Origin: Phoronis australis | Lineage: Eukaryota > Phoronida > Phoronidae | Direction: 5' to 3' | NCBI GenBank assembly: GCA_002633005.1 | Contig: NMRA01000012.1 | Location: 464,487 to 528,486, forward strand | DNA: 64,000 nt | Shown: one piece after another, positions 14,601 through 29,600 of the stretch | Layout: each line of letters starts with the position of its first letter | How positions within the stretch are numbered: the first letter of the stretch is position 1 | Made by a program: the position numbers and the translations under genes | The notes under the pieces: generated by a model | What the model was told of the DNA's origin: nothing | Seen by the model: only the letters and a program-made list of their open reading frames with translations | Database searches by the model: none

Positions 14601-17600
14601 TTGACCGACAGAAAGATGTTTTTATTGTAGTTTCCTTCTGGTTATGCCAATTTTCCTAGAACTGTCACCTTACTAATGTACTATAGCCAAGTTTCGTTGC
14701 ACCATTAAATTCATGTTTCATTAGTAGTAGTAACTATCTTGATTTGTCTGCTCAAATCACAGTTTAGCTTAAGTATTGATTTGGCACAGGTTAACGTCTC
14801 CCAATCAAATTCGTTTTGAGAGCTAATTTGTACATAACAAGAATGAGAAAGATGGTTTAATAACAAGAAGCATTCCTGCCCAGTACTTATTAAACACAAG
14901 AGGTCAGTAGTGTATGGATGTATGCCTTGACTCTTAGCTTTGTTTATCAGGGAATCTAATCTAAGATCATATCCTGTCATTAGCAATGGCTTCCAGCAAT
15001 AAAACTCTAGGTAAGATAGGTTAATGTGTTGTGAACTAAAACTGTTTGACTTCTGAAATGGAATTACTCATGAAAAGTTAAGTCACGATAATTTTTTACC
15101 CGAAGAAATGTGATAAAAATTAGCCAAAATAGATGCAGTAAGTTTGAGTCGATGAATGGTTATAGTAACTTTGAGCTGTGGTATATAAATGGGATGCCAA
15201 TTGTAATGCCAGACAAAAGAGCACAGGATCGCTTAGCAATGAACTAGATTGATGTCTGGATGAGCCTCAATTTAAAAATCCCTGTTATCTGGAGTTGAAA
15301 GAAAACGGGGTTTTTGTAATGAATAGCAAAAACTTTGAATTTACTCAAGAGTGTAGTTAATGTACTGTTCACTTACAGAAAGAATGTTTGTTATTGTATT
15401 TTTATTTTAAGGCCTTTCTGCAAGGAGTGCAACCGATGCAAGTCTGTAGTGTTACTGAAAATTTCTCTCACAATGTGAGCTCGTCTGTCCACAAGTTGGG
15501 ATACCTTTACTATGAACAGCCATGTTACTAGTACATATTGTTTGGGACCATGTTACTTTTACATAGTGTCTTGGATAATAGGTTTAGTTTCAGCTTCCCA
15601 TGCACTGAGTGGAATGTGCCTGAGCATTTGGATATTTCAACTTCTGCATTTTTATCGAACAAGCCAGGCACCAGCATCTTAACTCACCTAGTACCCTTAT
15701 GAAGCAAGTTCAGTGCCTGAGTGAAATAAATTTTGGATACTGAATAAATGAAGAGGTCATATCTATTAAAATGTAAACTGAAGACAGTTCTAACATCTAT
15801 TTTTCTACTTATACCATGATATAGATATACATCATTTTTAGCCTATTTACACCCTCCTCTAGCCTATTTACACTCTCCTCTAGCCTATTTACACCCTCCT
15901 CTAGCCTACTTACATCATCTGCTAGTCCCTTTACACAGCTGCTTTGCACCATCCTCTAGCTTATAGACACCACTGTCTAGCTTTTTGTACCATTCTCTGG
16001 CCTATATACACCATCCTCTAGCCTATTTACACCATTATCTAGCCTATATACACCATCCTCTAGCCTATTTACATCATTCTCTAGCCTATATACACCACCT
16101 TCTAGCCTATTTGCACCATTCTCTAGCCTATATACACCATCCTCTAGCCTATTTACACCACTCTCTAGCCTATTTACACCATTCTCTAGCCTATATACAC
16201 CACCCTCTAGCCTATTTGCACCATTCTCTAGCCTACATACACAATCCTCTAGCCTATTTACACCATTCTCTAGCCTATATACACCATCCTCTAGCCTATT
16301 TACACCATCCTCTAGCCTATTTGCACCATTCTCTAGCCTATATACACCACCCTCTAGCCTATTTGCACCATTCTCTAGCCTATATACACCATCCTCTAGC
16401 CTATTTACACCATTCTCTAGCCTATATACACCATCCTCTACCCTATTTGCACCATTCTCTTGCCTATATACAGGCATCTACCTTATTTGCATCATCTACT
16501 CATCCCTTTATACCATCGTGTAGCCTATTTACCTTCCTCTAGTCTACTTACACCATTATCTAGCCTACTTACATTAGATTTTAGATGTTTTGTTACTTCG
16601 TCATCATCTCAAATCAGTTTTAGGAAGTCAAGTGTAAATTGTCTTTAGGTTAACAAACTGTCTAATATTCAGAAGTTGAGAACAGATATTTAACTAAATG
16701 CATATCGTGTTCACCAGCATCAACTCTGATAATATATATTTCAGAATCTACAAATCTTTGGGATGCCCCAATGGATGCGGTGATGGCTACAGAGGTCGTA
16801 ATGCAGCTGACCTACGTGCCAAAGGTCAATCATGCTTCAGTCGTCTGCAGCGCATCAATCCTCCAGAATTTCGACGCTACCTTCGAGATTTTGTCTCGCG
16901 TCAGTCCATTCAAGACGTTGTGGATTTCCTCCACTCATTTTTGGGTTTCTGTGCTGACCCCTCCTCATTCAAGCTGTCTCCTAAAGGTAGTTGCCCATCT
17001 TCGAGTGCAGGTATTTTAGGCGTACTAACCGCTTTTTAATTCCTCTTGAGTTTACTCTTCGGATTGTATTTTTATTTGTTCCGTGCTAGCAAACAGCTGA
17101 GCTCAGCTGGTTTTGAACAGAATTGTTCTGTCATTGTTATAGATGGCGTACAAAATTTAATCGTACTGGTTTCTGTTTGACGTATGGAAACAAATAGAAA
17201 ACGATTCATACCTTACCAGGTTCAGGTCTTTCATGATAAGTCAACTGCGTTTCGTTGATGTAAACATTTGTGGCAAGAAATTGTTGCTTATGAAACTGAA
17301 ACTGAATTCTACCCAACAATGCAACATTCAGACCAATCACTTCAATGGCTGCCAATTTGCTATCATTGATACATTTGTAAAGTCTTGAGGATACTCATGA
17401 AGCACCCGCTTTCACTTGTGTGTGATTTTGCATGTTCTTACATTATCTTGGTTTTTCACGAGTGTCTTGTGTCTACAGAAAGTCATGATGACACACTACC
17501 CCTTATTTGATGTATTATAGTAGCCCAAGAACATTTCAGAACATACCGGTTTGTTTTTTATTCATTTCAATGTTTTGAGAACCTTTTCTGTGTTTTGTTT

Positions 17601-20600
17601 TGCTTTGCTAAATGGGGCTGTGTTGCATATAACTTCAGCCTTGAACTGATGGTGATAGTTGCATGCAATGTCGTTTGCCAATAGCAATGTCAGGGTAGCC
17701 AGTCTTACTGTCTCATGAACTGCATGGACATCCTCACAAACAGTTGCTCATGAGAAAAGAATGCTGCTTGTAAAGCTGAACTATGGTTTGAGAGAAAGAG
17801 TAGAAACATGTGTTTAAGTGAAGTACGCTTGTGCATGAACAAAGAATTGATGCTTTTGGAGAGAATGCTGTTTTTAAGAACTCACGTACGCCATAGAGAT
17901 GGAATTCTCACTACTCTAAATGCGATATGCAATGGAGCGCCTCTTTATTGCTGCTATGCAATGGAGCGCCTCTTTATTGCTGCTATGCAATGGAGTGCCT
18001 CTTTATTGCTGCTATGCAATGGAGTGCCTCTTTATAGCTACTATGCAATGGAGCGCCTCTTTATTGCTGCTATGCAATGGAGTGCCTCTTTATTGCTGCT
18101 ATGCAATGGAGTGCCTCTTTATTGCTGCTATGCAATGGAGCGCCTCTTTATTGCTGCTATGCAATGGAGCGCCTATTTTTGCTGCTATTTTATTTGCATA
18201 TCCTTTCATGTGAATGGGTCTGTTTGTACTTAGTGAGCAATATTCTTGGTGCCATCATATGGTTTTTGCTTGGCTTGCTTTGGTTTTTGGTCAAGACCAG
18301 GGGAAGGAACAGACTGGTTGTACTCACTGATGTGATTCTTGTGAATATTGTTCTAAGAAGTACAATTTATAACCTCGGCTATTGATTCACTCACGCGACT
18401 TATGGGTGAAAAATGTCCATGTCTAGCTCTGTGCTGAAAACCTGACGTGTTTTTAATCAAGTGTCGCTACTTATCATTTCTAGTTCAAAAAGACGGCATC
18501 AAGGAAGGTGTGTCCCGTAGTGGCTATGCCACCAACTTTGGCCAAAGTATTGGCGGTACGGGTCTGAAGGGTTCTGAGGGAACGTTGGTGGCCAATATCT
18601 TGAAGCCTCTCGTCACCAAGTTTGTCAGCATGTTTGACGAGCTTCATGCACACGACAATATTGTAAGTAGTCATTTGACGTTATGTAGGACCTTATAAAA
18701 ATTCCAAACATGGCCTCCTTTGCTAGTAATGTCATATCTCAGAAATGACCGATTGATTTGTATCAGAATTTATGATGCTATGGTATTTGTACTGTTCTCC
18801 AGTTAGGAATTGTTTTTAAAATGTTCAACTTTTACACGAGGGGCTATGAACAAATGAGACTTTCATGGTTTTTAATAAAAATAAATGAAAGCTGCATCAA
18901 ACAAAAACAAATTGATAATTTAGAAATCTGTAGCATAGTTTGAAAGATCTATCTTGAACACCTTTATCAAACAAAATTTTGTCATATTGCTAATATCGTT
19001 GTTTTACTATTGAAGTCTCTTTCTTTTTTGTCAAATTTACTCAAAAGATGGTGTCAGATGACCCAATTAATGTCAGATTGATATAAGGTCAACAATCAAA
19101 TTCTAAAGGCTTCACCTACATACATTTCCAAGGTATGATATCTTTTTACAAACACTAGATGGACATTTTAAGAAATTGAAAGTTGTCACTGGTGGCTATC
19201 TCAAGTTAAAGAAAATAATTCTTCTAGTTGTCCATTGTTTTGGCCACCGCTGTAGTATTTTGAAGTTGGAAATATTGCATGGAGAATAAATCAAATCTAT
19301 AGCTCAGTACTGACTGTGCACTCTCTAATTTCTTATTTCCATCATAGCGTGTAATTTGCGGTTATGCAGCTATGCATGTGCACATACTGTTAATTTCCTG
19401 ACTAATTACGCAGTCCTAGGTGGTCATTACCTTCCAGTTAGTACTGAGCAAATTACAGGCGCACTCATTTATGGAGGAAGCAGTTAATGGTGTCCTCTAA
19501 TTGAGTGTTGATTGATACAAAGTACTGTTGCGAAATATGTGCATCTAGTTCTTGTTATTTTCTTTTGTTTATGTAAAGTTCTGGCTCACATGAATTTACA
19601 GTAAAATGTCACGTATTTCGGACAAAAATAATTACCAAAATTGCATTTTTTAATGTTTGAAGGTCCTCTGACATTGTTATAAATCCTCACAATTTTCAAA
19701 ATATTGTCTGATGGTAGCTATGGTGACAGGACTTAAATGTGGCAAAGCATTAATTTAAATTGGCTCTGTGGATCATTTACCATGATGAAATAAAAAAGTA
19801 AAATTTCACCTGGCCACCACATTGTCTCTTAAATTGACGAGATTTTACTGTATTCTTGTCTACTGTTATATGATAAATTATAACATGACTTGGCCTTGGT
19901 GATATGTAAATTCATGTCTGGATATGATGGTTATTGACGTATTTTTGTATTACGTATTTCATGCCTTTAGCAATAGGCACTCATAACTCAAAATACTGTA
20001 ATGCTAATCCATTCATTAATATTACTTGTAAAAAGAGGGTCACAATGTCTTGCTTAATACCAAGTTTTCAAAAGTGTTTAGTGTCGTATATAAAATGGTA
20101 CCTTTTAGTTGTCACGAAAGGTCCTCAGTCAGTGCATTTTAGGCATTCGGACAGTCAGTGTCATTTCTTCTGTAAAGGAGTGCAAATTGGCTGCTTTTCA
20201 CAAGATTTAAATTCATTTTGTGGCAATGGTCACATTTCATTTTTATCAAAAGTTATGCACTAATTTTTTGGAGTGCCAATTCTGTATTCGCACACAATAT
20301 ATCCAAGAATCTTGTGTAAAACTAAGATCATGGTCTTCGGAAGACCATGCAAAATCACACTAGTGAAACGCGAGTGTTTTGCAAGACCCTCGGGACCTTA
20401 CAAGCAAACCCGAGCAAAATGGCCGCCACTGAAGTGATTGGTGAAGTGACTGCAATGTTGAATTCTACAATAGGATTCTGTTTCATAAGCAAAGATTTTC
20501 GTGTTTTAAATCATTTCAAAAATATCCTGTTTGCTTTCAACTCCAGACAGCGGCACTTTCTAAATAGAGGCTAGATCCAGATAGTAATCAGGTCATTGTT

Positions 20601-23600
20601 AACCGTCCCAGTAAGCTTTTGTCCAGCATCATGACTCGCAGATCAATTATCTGCGATTCAAAGAGTTTCATTCATCAAGGGTACCAGAGAACCAAAACCT
20701 AAAGCATCGCTAATTTTTATCCTATTTCTTCAGGTGTATTAATTATAGTTCATTAAAATATTGTAGTATGATTGAAGGGCATCTTGACATATTCAAGGCA
20801 TTTTCTTCAACAATTTCTGTTGTATGTAAAGATTCAAGATGCTTACAATTGTCTCCCATCGTTTTCGTAAGGGTAAAACCACTTAACTGTCACTTGATAG
20901 GTTGGTTCAAGTTTTTAATCATTTAAACGTGTCTGCTTTCGGCATCTGCCAAATACTAACAATTATTGGAAAGCCATGATAAATTTATTTTAAAATTTAT
21001 AGAAAGCTGTGTGTAAGGATAGTGTATCTCCGAGGAGCTTATTTTTGTTGCCTCAAGCTTTTGTTGAAGCAGAAAGAAAGCCATTAACGTTCTTGACATA
21101 TTAGTTTGTAATATTCGATTTGTCTTTATAAAGCTTGACACTCCAGACAGCAGAAACGTGTACTAGGTATTAATGTCATGTTCATGGATGACATTATAGA
21201 TAACGCGTCTAAAGCAAAGGCAGTTTTGTGTGTCTGTCTGTTCTGAATTACTGTTAAAGATCACGCACTAGAATCCTTTGCAACATCATAGGAACACTTG
21301 AAATGTAAAAAAAGATAAGCCACATTTTAGGAGAAATAGTTGGTGGAGGAAATTGAGATAAATCGTAGTTGTCATAGGGAGAATAAGTTTTCATCTGGAT
21401 GAGTTACTAGAGAAAATTTTTGACTAGATTTATATTTAAATTAAAGGCCCTGTCACGCCAAACTCTCAAAATGCCCGAACCTTTCTTATCATCTTGATGA
21501 AGCAGGGTGGAGCCTGCCTGCATGCGGACAACCCCTGCCCTAAATGTGTCTTGAATACGACACCTTCTGTGCAGTCCTAACTTTAAGTGTTGAGCACTTA
21601 GTTCCCAATCATTATTTACCTGTTTCCGAGAATGAACTGGAAATTTGTTTAGTATGAAATGGTCCAAAGCAGTATCTGTACTAGTTTGTGAGAACTTTCT
21701 TTTCTCTCACGATCCTTGTTATAGACTTGTCTTGAATTAAAAGGCATGGCTAAAATAACTGCTTGCCAACGTTTCATTATGGTAAAATCTGACCAATTTT
21801 TCACAAAAATAATTACTAAAATTGCCATTTTTACATTTTTCATTAGCTTCTAAAATTGTTGCGAATGCCCTCAATTTTACAACATTGTCACATGGTTGCT
21901 ATGGTACAGAGCTTGACCATAGAAAACCATTAATGTGGTGCCTGGTACTATCTTTTTACTGTTGTCAAGGTAATTACTTTTTTATTCATTCATTCAAAAT
22001 TCATCACTTCAAAGCCAGTTAATGTTTCCTTTTGTGGAGTGGATTATAAAATTGAAACAAAAACATTTTTGAGAACTTTGCACAATACAAGTTTTCTTTC
22101 TGCTCTTTTCTCAGGAGTTGTGCCTAATATTTATAGCGGTGCCTATATTGCGTGCCTTTGGTTTTTTATGTCACATTTTGGGATTGCATGTTATTGATTC
22201 ATTTTTCTGCTTAAGTTGTAAATTTGCCTATGGCTAAGGATGCCCCAAAACTTCTATTTGACCCTGTAAAAATTATACATGTTTTTGTCTTTATGAGGCT
22301 TTGTACACTGACGTCAGACAACTGCTGAATTACGTTAAAGAAATTCATGGCGGCACGTTTCGTAGAGTTGCACTCAGTGGCCTCTTGGATGCCACGGAAC
22401 GAAGACCTAATAAAAAGAACCCTCCCCAGTTGAAGACTGTGAAGGTTATCAGCGCTCGACGTACCGCGTCTGCCACATCTGAGAGTGGTGATGAACTGGA
22501 AAAGAACAAAGTGGATGAACCTGCTCCAACAAGAAGCAGACGTTCTATATTCAGGCGAAAGACTAAAAAGGTTTACTTTGGTGCTGACATGATTAATTAT
22601 CAGTTAATTAAATTTTGATTAGTTGTTTGAATTGGTCACAATTTGTTGAACTAAAATGTCTTGAGCTTGAAGGGGCTGTTTTCATTATAGTGCAGCAGGT
22701 TTCTTTGCTGTAGACTTTTATGCGCCTACATATATGCGGACACATGCCGTCAGGATCATTGTGAAGTTTAACAGATTGACATGGTCATGACTGATATAGA
22801 TTTTGGGATGGGTCCAACTACTGTAGCCCCACCTGGTGGCAAATTATTTTTTTGCCTGTGCCACAAAATCTACTAATTTCGTTGATGGATTTTCATAAAA
22901 TTTGGTATATGTGTGCAGTTGAGGAATGTACACTTGACGTTTATTTTGAGATGATTCCGACTACTGTGGTGTCCTCTACAATCCAGTAGCAGTTTAGGTT
23001 TTCTGTACATATAGCTCTATATGTAGTTCTTGATGAATGTTCTGGAAATTTGGCAAAAAAGGTTTTATCTAGGAGACAACAGCACTTGCCTGACTTATGC
23101 TGCATCCCCCAGTGGCCTTTTACAGTATTTTGTATATATTACATCATACCCCTAGAAGCAACTCTTCCCGATGCAGTTGTGGATGCATTTCAATGTTTTG
23201 GTTGCTTTTGTTCAACTGTTTAAGTGCAAATATTCTTTTCATTTAAAAATTAAGATTTTTTTTGAGTTTTGAAATGAGATATGTACTCTATAAAGTTGTA
23301 AAGAGTCTCTACCTATGTGATATTACCCGTTTCTTTTGTTCAGTGTTCTTCAACAGCTCAACAACTGGTAAGAGGTTCAACCTTTAAGAGCTTTACCATG
23401 TACAATTAATTTTATTTATTTATTTATTTATTTATTGTAATATTTATAATGAGGGTGCTTTCCAAGAGAACCCTCAACAATATATTAACCTCCATGTGTT
23501 GTTTACTAGAGACCTGAGTCCATATGGCTTTTTGTTTGATAAGTGCCCCTAATATGAAGGGAATCATAACCACCCTGGCTTACATGAACAAAAGTAGTTC

Positions 23601-26600
23601 CACTATGTCACTAAATGGGAGAATGTTGACTGGTATGTCTATTTGATCTGTATTTTCTCAAAGGGGTCCAGTCCGTCTCCTGTAAGTGACTCTGAGACTC
23701 TTGATGAAGGCCGTTCAGGTCGGCGAATCAGTATACGTGGTACAAGTCCTGGCCTATCTGGCGGAGAAGACAATGAAAACAGCAGTGTCCGCAGAAAAAT
23801 TAGCAAGTTTCAGTTGGGTGAGTGTTTAGTGTTAAGTGTTAAAGAGTTTGCGCAGTGAAATGAGTGTGCACCTGAAGAATCGCTTTCATAATTGGGTCAA
23901 CTAATAAATGACCATCAATGGTCATCAATGTTTAAGAGCAATAACCACTTGTAATGCACACTGCTTTCAGCTTTCTCCTAATGTATTAATCATGTACCAT
24001 TTAAACTTTCGTGTTGGACATCTGTAACATGTAACAACGTGAACTTTGACAGTAATGGTATTCTGAAAAAAAATGAAATGTGGTAAAATAGTTTCTCATC
24101 TTTGATTCTCGTTTGAGTAACTGTCTCCTTTAAAAGTACGTTGTCTTCTACCCACTCTGCATGTGTGCTCTTGTGTCTAACACTTGTACCGTATTTCTTT
24201 CTATACTTTGTTTTCATCTGTGAGTGTATGGTTGATGGTTTAAGTGTTTCCCCTCAAAGAGTGACCCCCCTTAACTGGACTAGGGTGGTGTGCCTTGCTT
24301 GTTAACCCACTTCTAGCTTGTGTGCGCTGTCTTTCTTTGTCAGCTTGGAAACGGTCCACAAAATCCGATCTAGATGATGCTTCGGCTGACGAACAATCTG
24401 ATTCTGTGAGTACGAAACCTGGTACTACTCCGGTGCGTAAAACCAGCCGTATGTCCTTCAAGGGTGTTGGCACGGCAACATTGATGATACTAAGTACAAG
24501 GAGGAAGTTTGAAGAAGGACTGAAAATTGGGAAGAGGCGGATGAGCAAACGACTGAGTGTGGATGAAGGTAGCTGTGTCTGTTGAAGAAATGACCATGTC
24601 ATATGGCTATTCTGCTAACTCTGTCATATGGCTATTCTGATAACTCTGTCATTAGATTATGAGTCATGATGTGTACAAGCAAATTGAGTTGAACAGTTTT
24701 TCATTCATTTTTATTGTTGGCAAATAAAGAAAATTAGTTATGCTTGTAAAAGTTAGGTAGGAGCACGGTTACCTGTTAACTCACTATGTAGTAAAAGTGT
24801 GTCTCGTTAAGTTTTGATAGGATACTATTTATTATTTCTTTATTTAGAGGCATACATTCTGCAGCAGTTTTCTTGTGTTAGCTAGTTTGGAGATAATAGA
24901 AGATCTTACAAATGTTAAATGTGTTCACTGTTACAGTATGGCTGACTTTGCCCACTTTCATGTAGATATTTATATTATTGGCACCTCGGCATTAACTTAC
25001 CCTTTTCATTAAATTAACACCCAGCATTGCCTTCTCATGGTAAAATTTTGCTTATTATGGACGAAAAATAATTTACAAAATAAGTGTTTTTTTCATTTTT
25101 CAAAGGTTTCTAACACTGCTGTGAATGTTCACAGTTGCTTGGTGTTGAACATAAGACTGATAAAGCCTTTTTTCTTGAATGAAAAAATGAAAAAATATCA
25201 TTTCTCGTCTGCCATACTTTGTCCTAAATTGGTGAGATTTGGCCGTGTTACCTGATATCTGTCTTTGCCACATTCTATTGTCCTTGCTGTCTTATATCTG
25301 CCTTGAGCTGTGTAATTATCATGGCTGGGCTGAAGCCCATCCTCAGTTTTATACTTTTAAACGCCTATAGTTGATTGTATTGTTACTGGTGAACAGTATT
25401 AATGAATCTGACTGTGTGTTGTTTCCCTACTTCATATGCCTGTGGTTGCCTTACTCTTTGTCCAATCTCTAAACCTGTAGTGTGAACAAACTGTTAGTTA
25501 CTTGTAACGTGTCCAGCATGAAATGCCAATCAATTCTTGCTAAGGTTTTTATGATGCTCTGGGTTGTGTTCTGGTGCCCAATGCAATAGTGAGACACGTG
25601 CAGCAAGAACTCATTATTTGTTGAATGAAAATCTTGAAAATTCCCCACAGTTCAGCATTGCAGCCTTGTTGACCTATTGCTTCAGTGTTGGAGATTTTGC
25701 TAGTCTATGGTAGAAATGTCGTGCGCTCACTTGGGAACACTCGCCTTTCACTAGCGGTAGTTTTGCATGATTTCATTTGTTCTCACTTTCATCGTTAGAA
25801 ACTTCTTCTACAGAACAGTGCGTCACATTAAATGACAACGTAGTAACATGTCATATAGTTGGAATTTAACTCAGTGTGGTATTATTATTTATAAAGTTGA
25901 AAAAATTATTGAACTACTCCATTTTAAGGCCACAATCTGGTAAACATTTGTGATTGTGGGCTTTACTTCAGTGTTAAGGCCTAACTTCTGCACATCGTAG
26001 CAGATGGTTTCAAAGAGATGATTACAAAATTTAAGGCTATGTAGGGCCCAAGTTTGGCAAACTTGAGAACATCTTATTTCAGAAATATCCAGTGGGATCC
26101 ATCATGAAACTGTGTCAGGGCCCAAGTTTGGCAAACTTGAGAACATCTTATTTCAGAAATATCCAGTGGGATCCATTATGAAACTGTGTCAGGGCCCAAG
26201 TTTGGCAAACTTGAGAACATCTTATCTCAGAAATATCCAATGGGGTCCATTATGAAACTGTGTCAGGGCCCAAGTTTGGCAAACTTGAGAACATCTTGTC
26301 TCAGAAATATCCAATGGGATCCATTATGAAACTATGTCAAACCAGTGCTTTATCCACTGTTGTCTGTAACTCATTTAGGAATTGTTTTTTAAAAATTCCA
26401 CTTATTCATGAGATGGTATCAGAAAAAGAGGATTTATGATTTTCATGAAGTTGCATAAAATGACAATTTTTAGAAAACCTGAGATTTCATCTTGAACGTT
26501 TAAATTGGACAAAATTTGGTCACGTTATTGATACCGTAATTGTTTTGCAATGATTGCACCTTTCTTTTGTGCAAATTTTTACTAAAAAAGTTGTTCACAT

Positions 26601-29600
26601 AACCCAGTTAACGGCATATTGATATGAAGTTTATAATCAAATTGTACGTCACGCTTTCNGACTTGAGTTGGTGACAGAAATGGAATCCTGTCATGGTAAC
26701 ACGTATTACAAGACCAATTCTATGAGAGTAAAAGGCATAATTTGATTTTCAGATTTTTAGCCAGCTACATTCTAATTAGGGCAAAATGCAACATTAAAAC
26801 ATCACAAGTTCTGATGTTGTGCTGAGATCTATTGTTACTGGTGAACAGTATTAATGAATCTGACTGTGTGTTGTTTCCCTACTTCATATGCCTGTGGTTG
26901 CCTTACTCTTTGTCCAATCTCTAAACCTGTAGTGTGAACAAACTGTTAGTTACTTGTAACGTGTCCAGCATGAAATGCCAATCAATTCTTGCTCAGGTTT
27001 TTATGATGCTCCGGGTTGTGTTCTGGTGCCCAATGCAATAGCGAGACACGTGCAGCAAGAACTCATTATTTGTTGAATGAAAATCTTGAAAATTCCCCAC
27101 AGTTCAGCAGTGCAGCCTTGTTGACCTATTGCTTCAGTGTTGGAGATTTTGCTAGTCTGTGGTAGAAATGTCCTGCGCTCACTTGGGAACACTCGCCTTT
27201 CACTAGCGGTAGTTTTGCATGATTTCATTTGTTCTCACTTTCGTCGTTAGAAACTTCTTCTACAGAACAGTGCATCACATTAAATGACAACGTAGTAACA
27301 TGTCTTATAGTTGGAATTTAACTCAGTGTGGTATTATTATTTATAAAGTTGAAAAAATTAAATTATTGAACTATTCCATTTTAAGGCCACAATCTGGTAA
27401 ACATTTGTAATTGTGGGCTTTACTTCAGTGTTAAGGCTTAACTTCTGCACATCGTAGCAGATGGTTTCAAAGAGATGATTACAAAATTTAAGGCTATGTA
27501 GGGCCCAAGTTTAGCAAACTTGAGAACATCTTATTTCAGAAATATCTATTGGGATCCGTTATGAAACTGTGTCAAACCAATGCTTTATCCACTGTTCTTT
27601 GTAACTCGTTAAGGAATTGTTTTTAAAAAATTCCACTTATTCATGAGATGGTATCAGAAAAAGAGGATCTATGATTTTTACAAAGTTGCATCAAATGACA
27701 ATTTTTAGAAAACCTGAGATTTCATCTTGAATGTTTAAATTGGACGAAATTTGGTCACGTTATTGATACCGTAATTGTTTTGCAATGATTGCACCTTTCT
27801 TTTGTGCAAATTTTTTCTAAAAAAGTTGTTCACATAACCCAGTTAACGGCATATTGAAATGAAGTTTATAATCAAATTGTACGTCACGCTTTCTGCTCTG
27901 AGAAAATGTATTCTCTTATTGAGTTAAAATTTATAGTTTTATAGGTATTTGGTTAAATACACTGACGAGTCGATAAAGTCGATAAGGTCCTTCATTACCT
28001 TCATCCATAATCTGTAAATTTAACTGAGGACCAAAGATTCTAAGATGGTATTAGTTATTTTTATTTCACTCGCTCTTTGACTGAACAGAACTGCTATGAT
28101 GTGTTTTTATTCAGACGGCACTTTTTCAGTTGTTTCACATAAAAATAATGTTTCGGGTTGCAGACTGCAATGCTTCAAATAGTGAAATGTTTACCAGATG
28201 TTATTTTATGACCTCTGTACAATAAAATAACATTTTCATAACTCAGAGATAATTTTAGGATGGTGCCCCATGTCATTGGTCCAAAAATAATTCCATTGAC
28301 GTCCTGTGATTGCTTAGCTCATGCCAACGGGCGTATTAAATTTGGAAGTGGAAAATGAAAGGTACTATCTCGACCCATAGGTCCTCCAAATTGCGTAGAC
28401 TTAAGGTCATGTGGGTCAATTTACCCATACCTTTGTATTTCTGAAGTGATACTTGTAACTGTTTAATTTTTGTTGAGAAATTTGACAAAATGAAATTGCA
28501 CAATTGTCATCCATGCTGTGTGTACTTAATGGGTGAAGTGCTACACTATGTTGAATACCAAAACACTCAATGTAACATCAAAACTGTTACGACTGATGTT
28601 AGATTACTATTTGACCGTGTACTCATTTTACTCTTAGATAACACACGATCAGCTGAGCTGAGCAACTCACGAACTACTGCCGAGGTGGTCATTCTACGCG
28701 AGAAGAAAATCGTCAACATGTTCAACGTCAAGTCTGGGATGATGCGGTTCAGCTTTTTTCTGGAATGTTGTAACCCGGGCTCAATACCTGATCCGGAGCT
28801 GATAGCTGCCATTTTGGACCTTGTAAGTTTATTCGAAAATTGACATATTGCTTTTTATGAGGTGCATAATCTCAAACTTTGTATCATTGTTTTCTTGAAC
28901 TATTCATTTTCTTGTATGTAATATTCACAAGTCAGTTTTGAAAGTATAAGTTATGAAAATGATAATATTGTTAGTACTATTTGTAGTTCTTCGGAAAGAA
29001 AGAAGCTTACTGCCATTTCGTATATGTTCTGACAAATCTTTGTGGAAGTTTCACAATGCTTTGGGTTTAAATAGGTTTGTGGGCTTTTGTTTACATTACT
29101 GGTTACATTTTATTGCTGCGCTTTACTGTTTGGATATTTTGTTTGTGGATAATACATAGCTAAAAATAAATCAACTCATCAGTGTTATTTACAAACTCGT
29201 CTTGCACTGGTTTCACGTCATGTCATGTCATGTGTACTAATTAGTGTTAATGTTAAATGTTTAAATGTTCATTTGAGCAGAAACATGTTTCTGTTGTGAT
29301 TCACTTCAAATAATTATCGTAACAGTATCCTGCCTGTCTTTTGAATATATTATTATTATGGCTATGCAGGACCCTAGAAAAATGTCAAAGGATGTCAAAA
29401 TTTCGAACTTCATGTCTAAGAAATGGTTAATTGAATTCATATACAACTTTCAGATACAATGCTTTATGCACTATTCTCCAAGATGCTATTAGCAATTGTT
29501 TTTAAAATGTTCCAATTTTTTGCATTAGAGGCTAACAATTTGATTTTTTTGAGAAAACTCAAAATTTGCATAAAGCAAATGATACTCTAGAAAACTGTGA

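Noticed and set aside
15977-16542. Long open frames of 166 and 185 codons on opposite strands
   Set aside because: Both are created by the 21-bp period of the minisatellite and encode only the repeat; there is no start or splice context.
17808-18385. Overlapping open frames of about 100-140 codons in intron 3
   Set aside because: They read through the 29-bp repeat in several frames, a repeat artefact.
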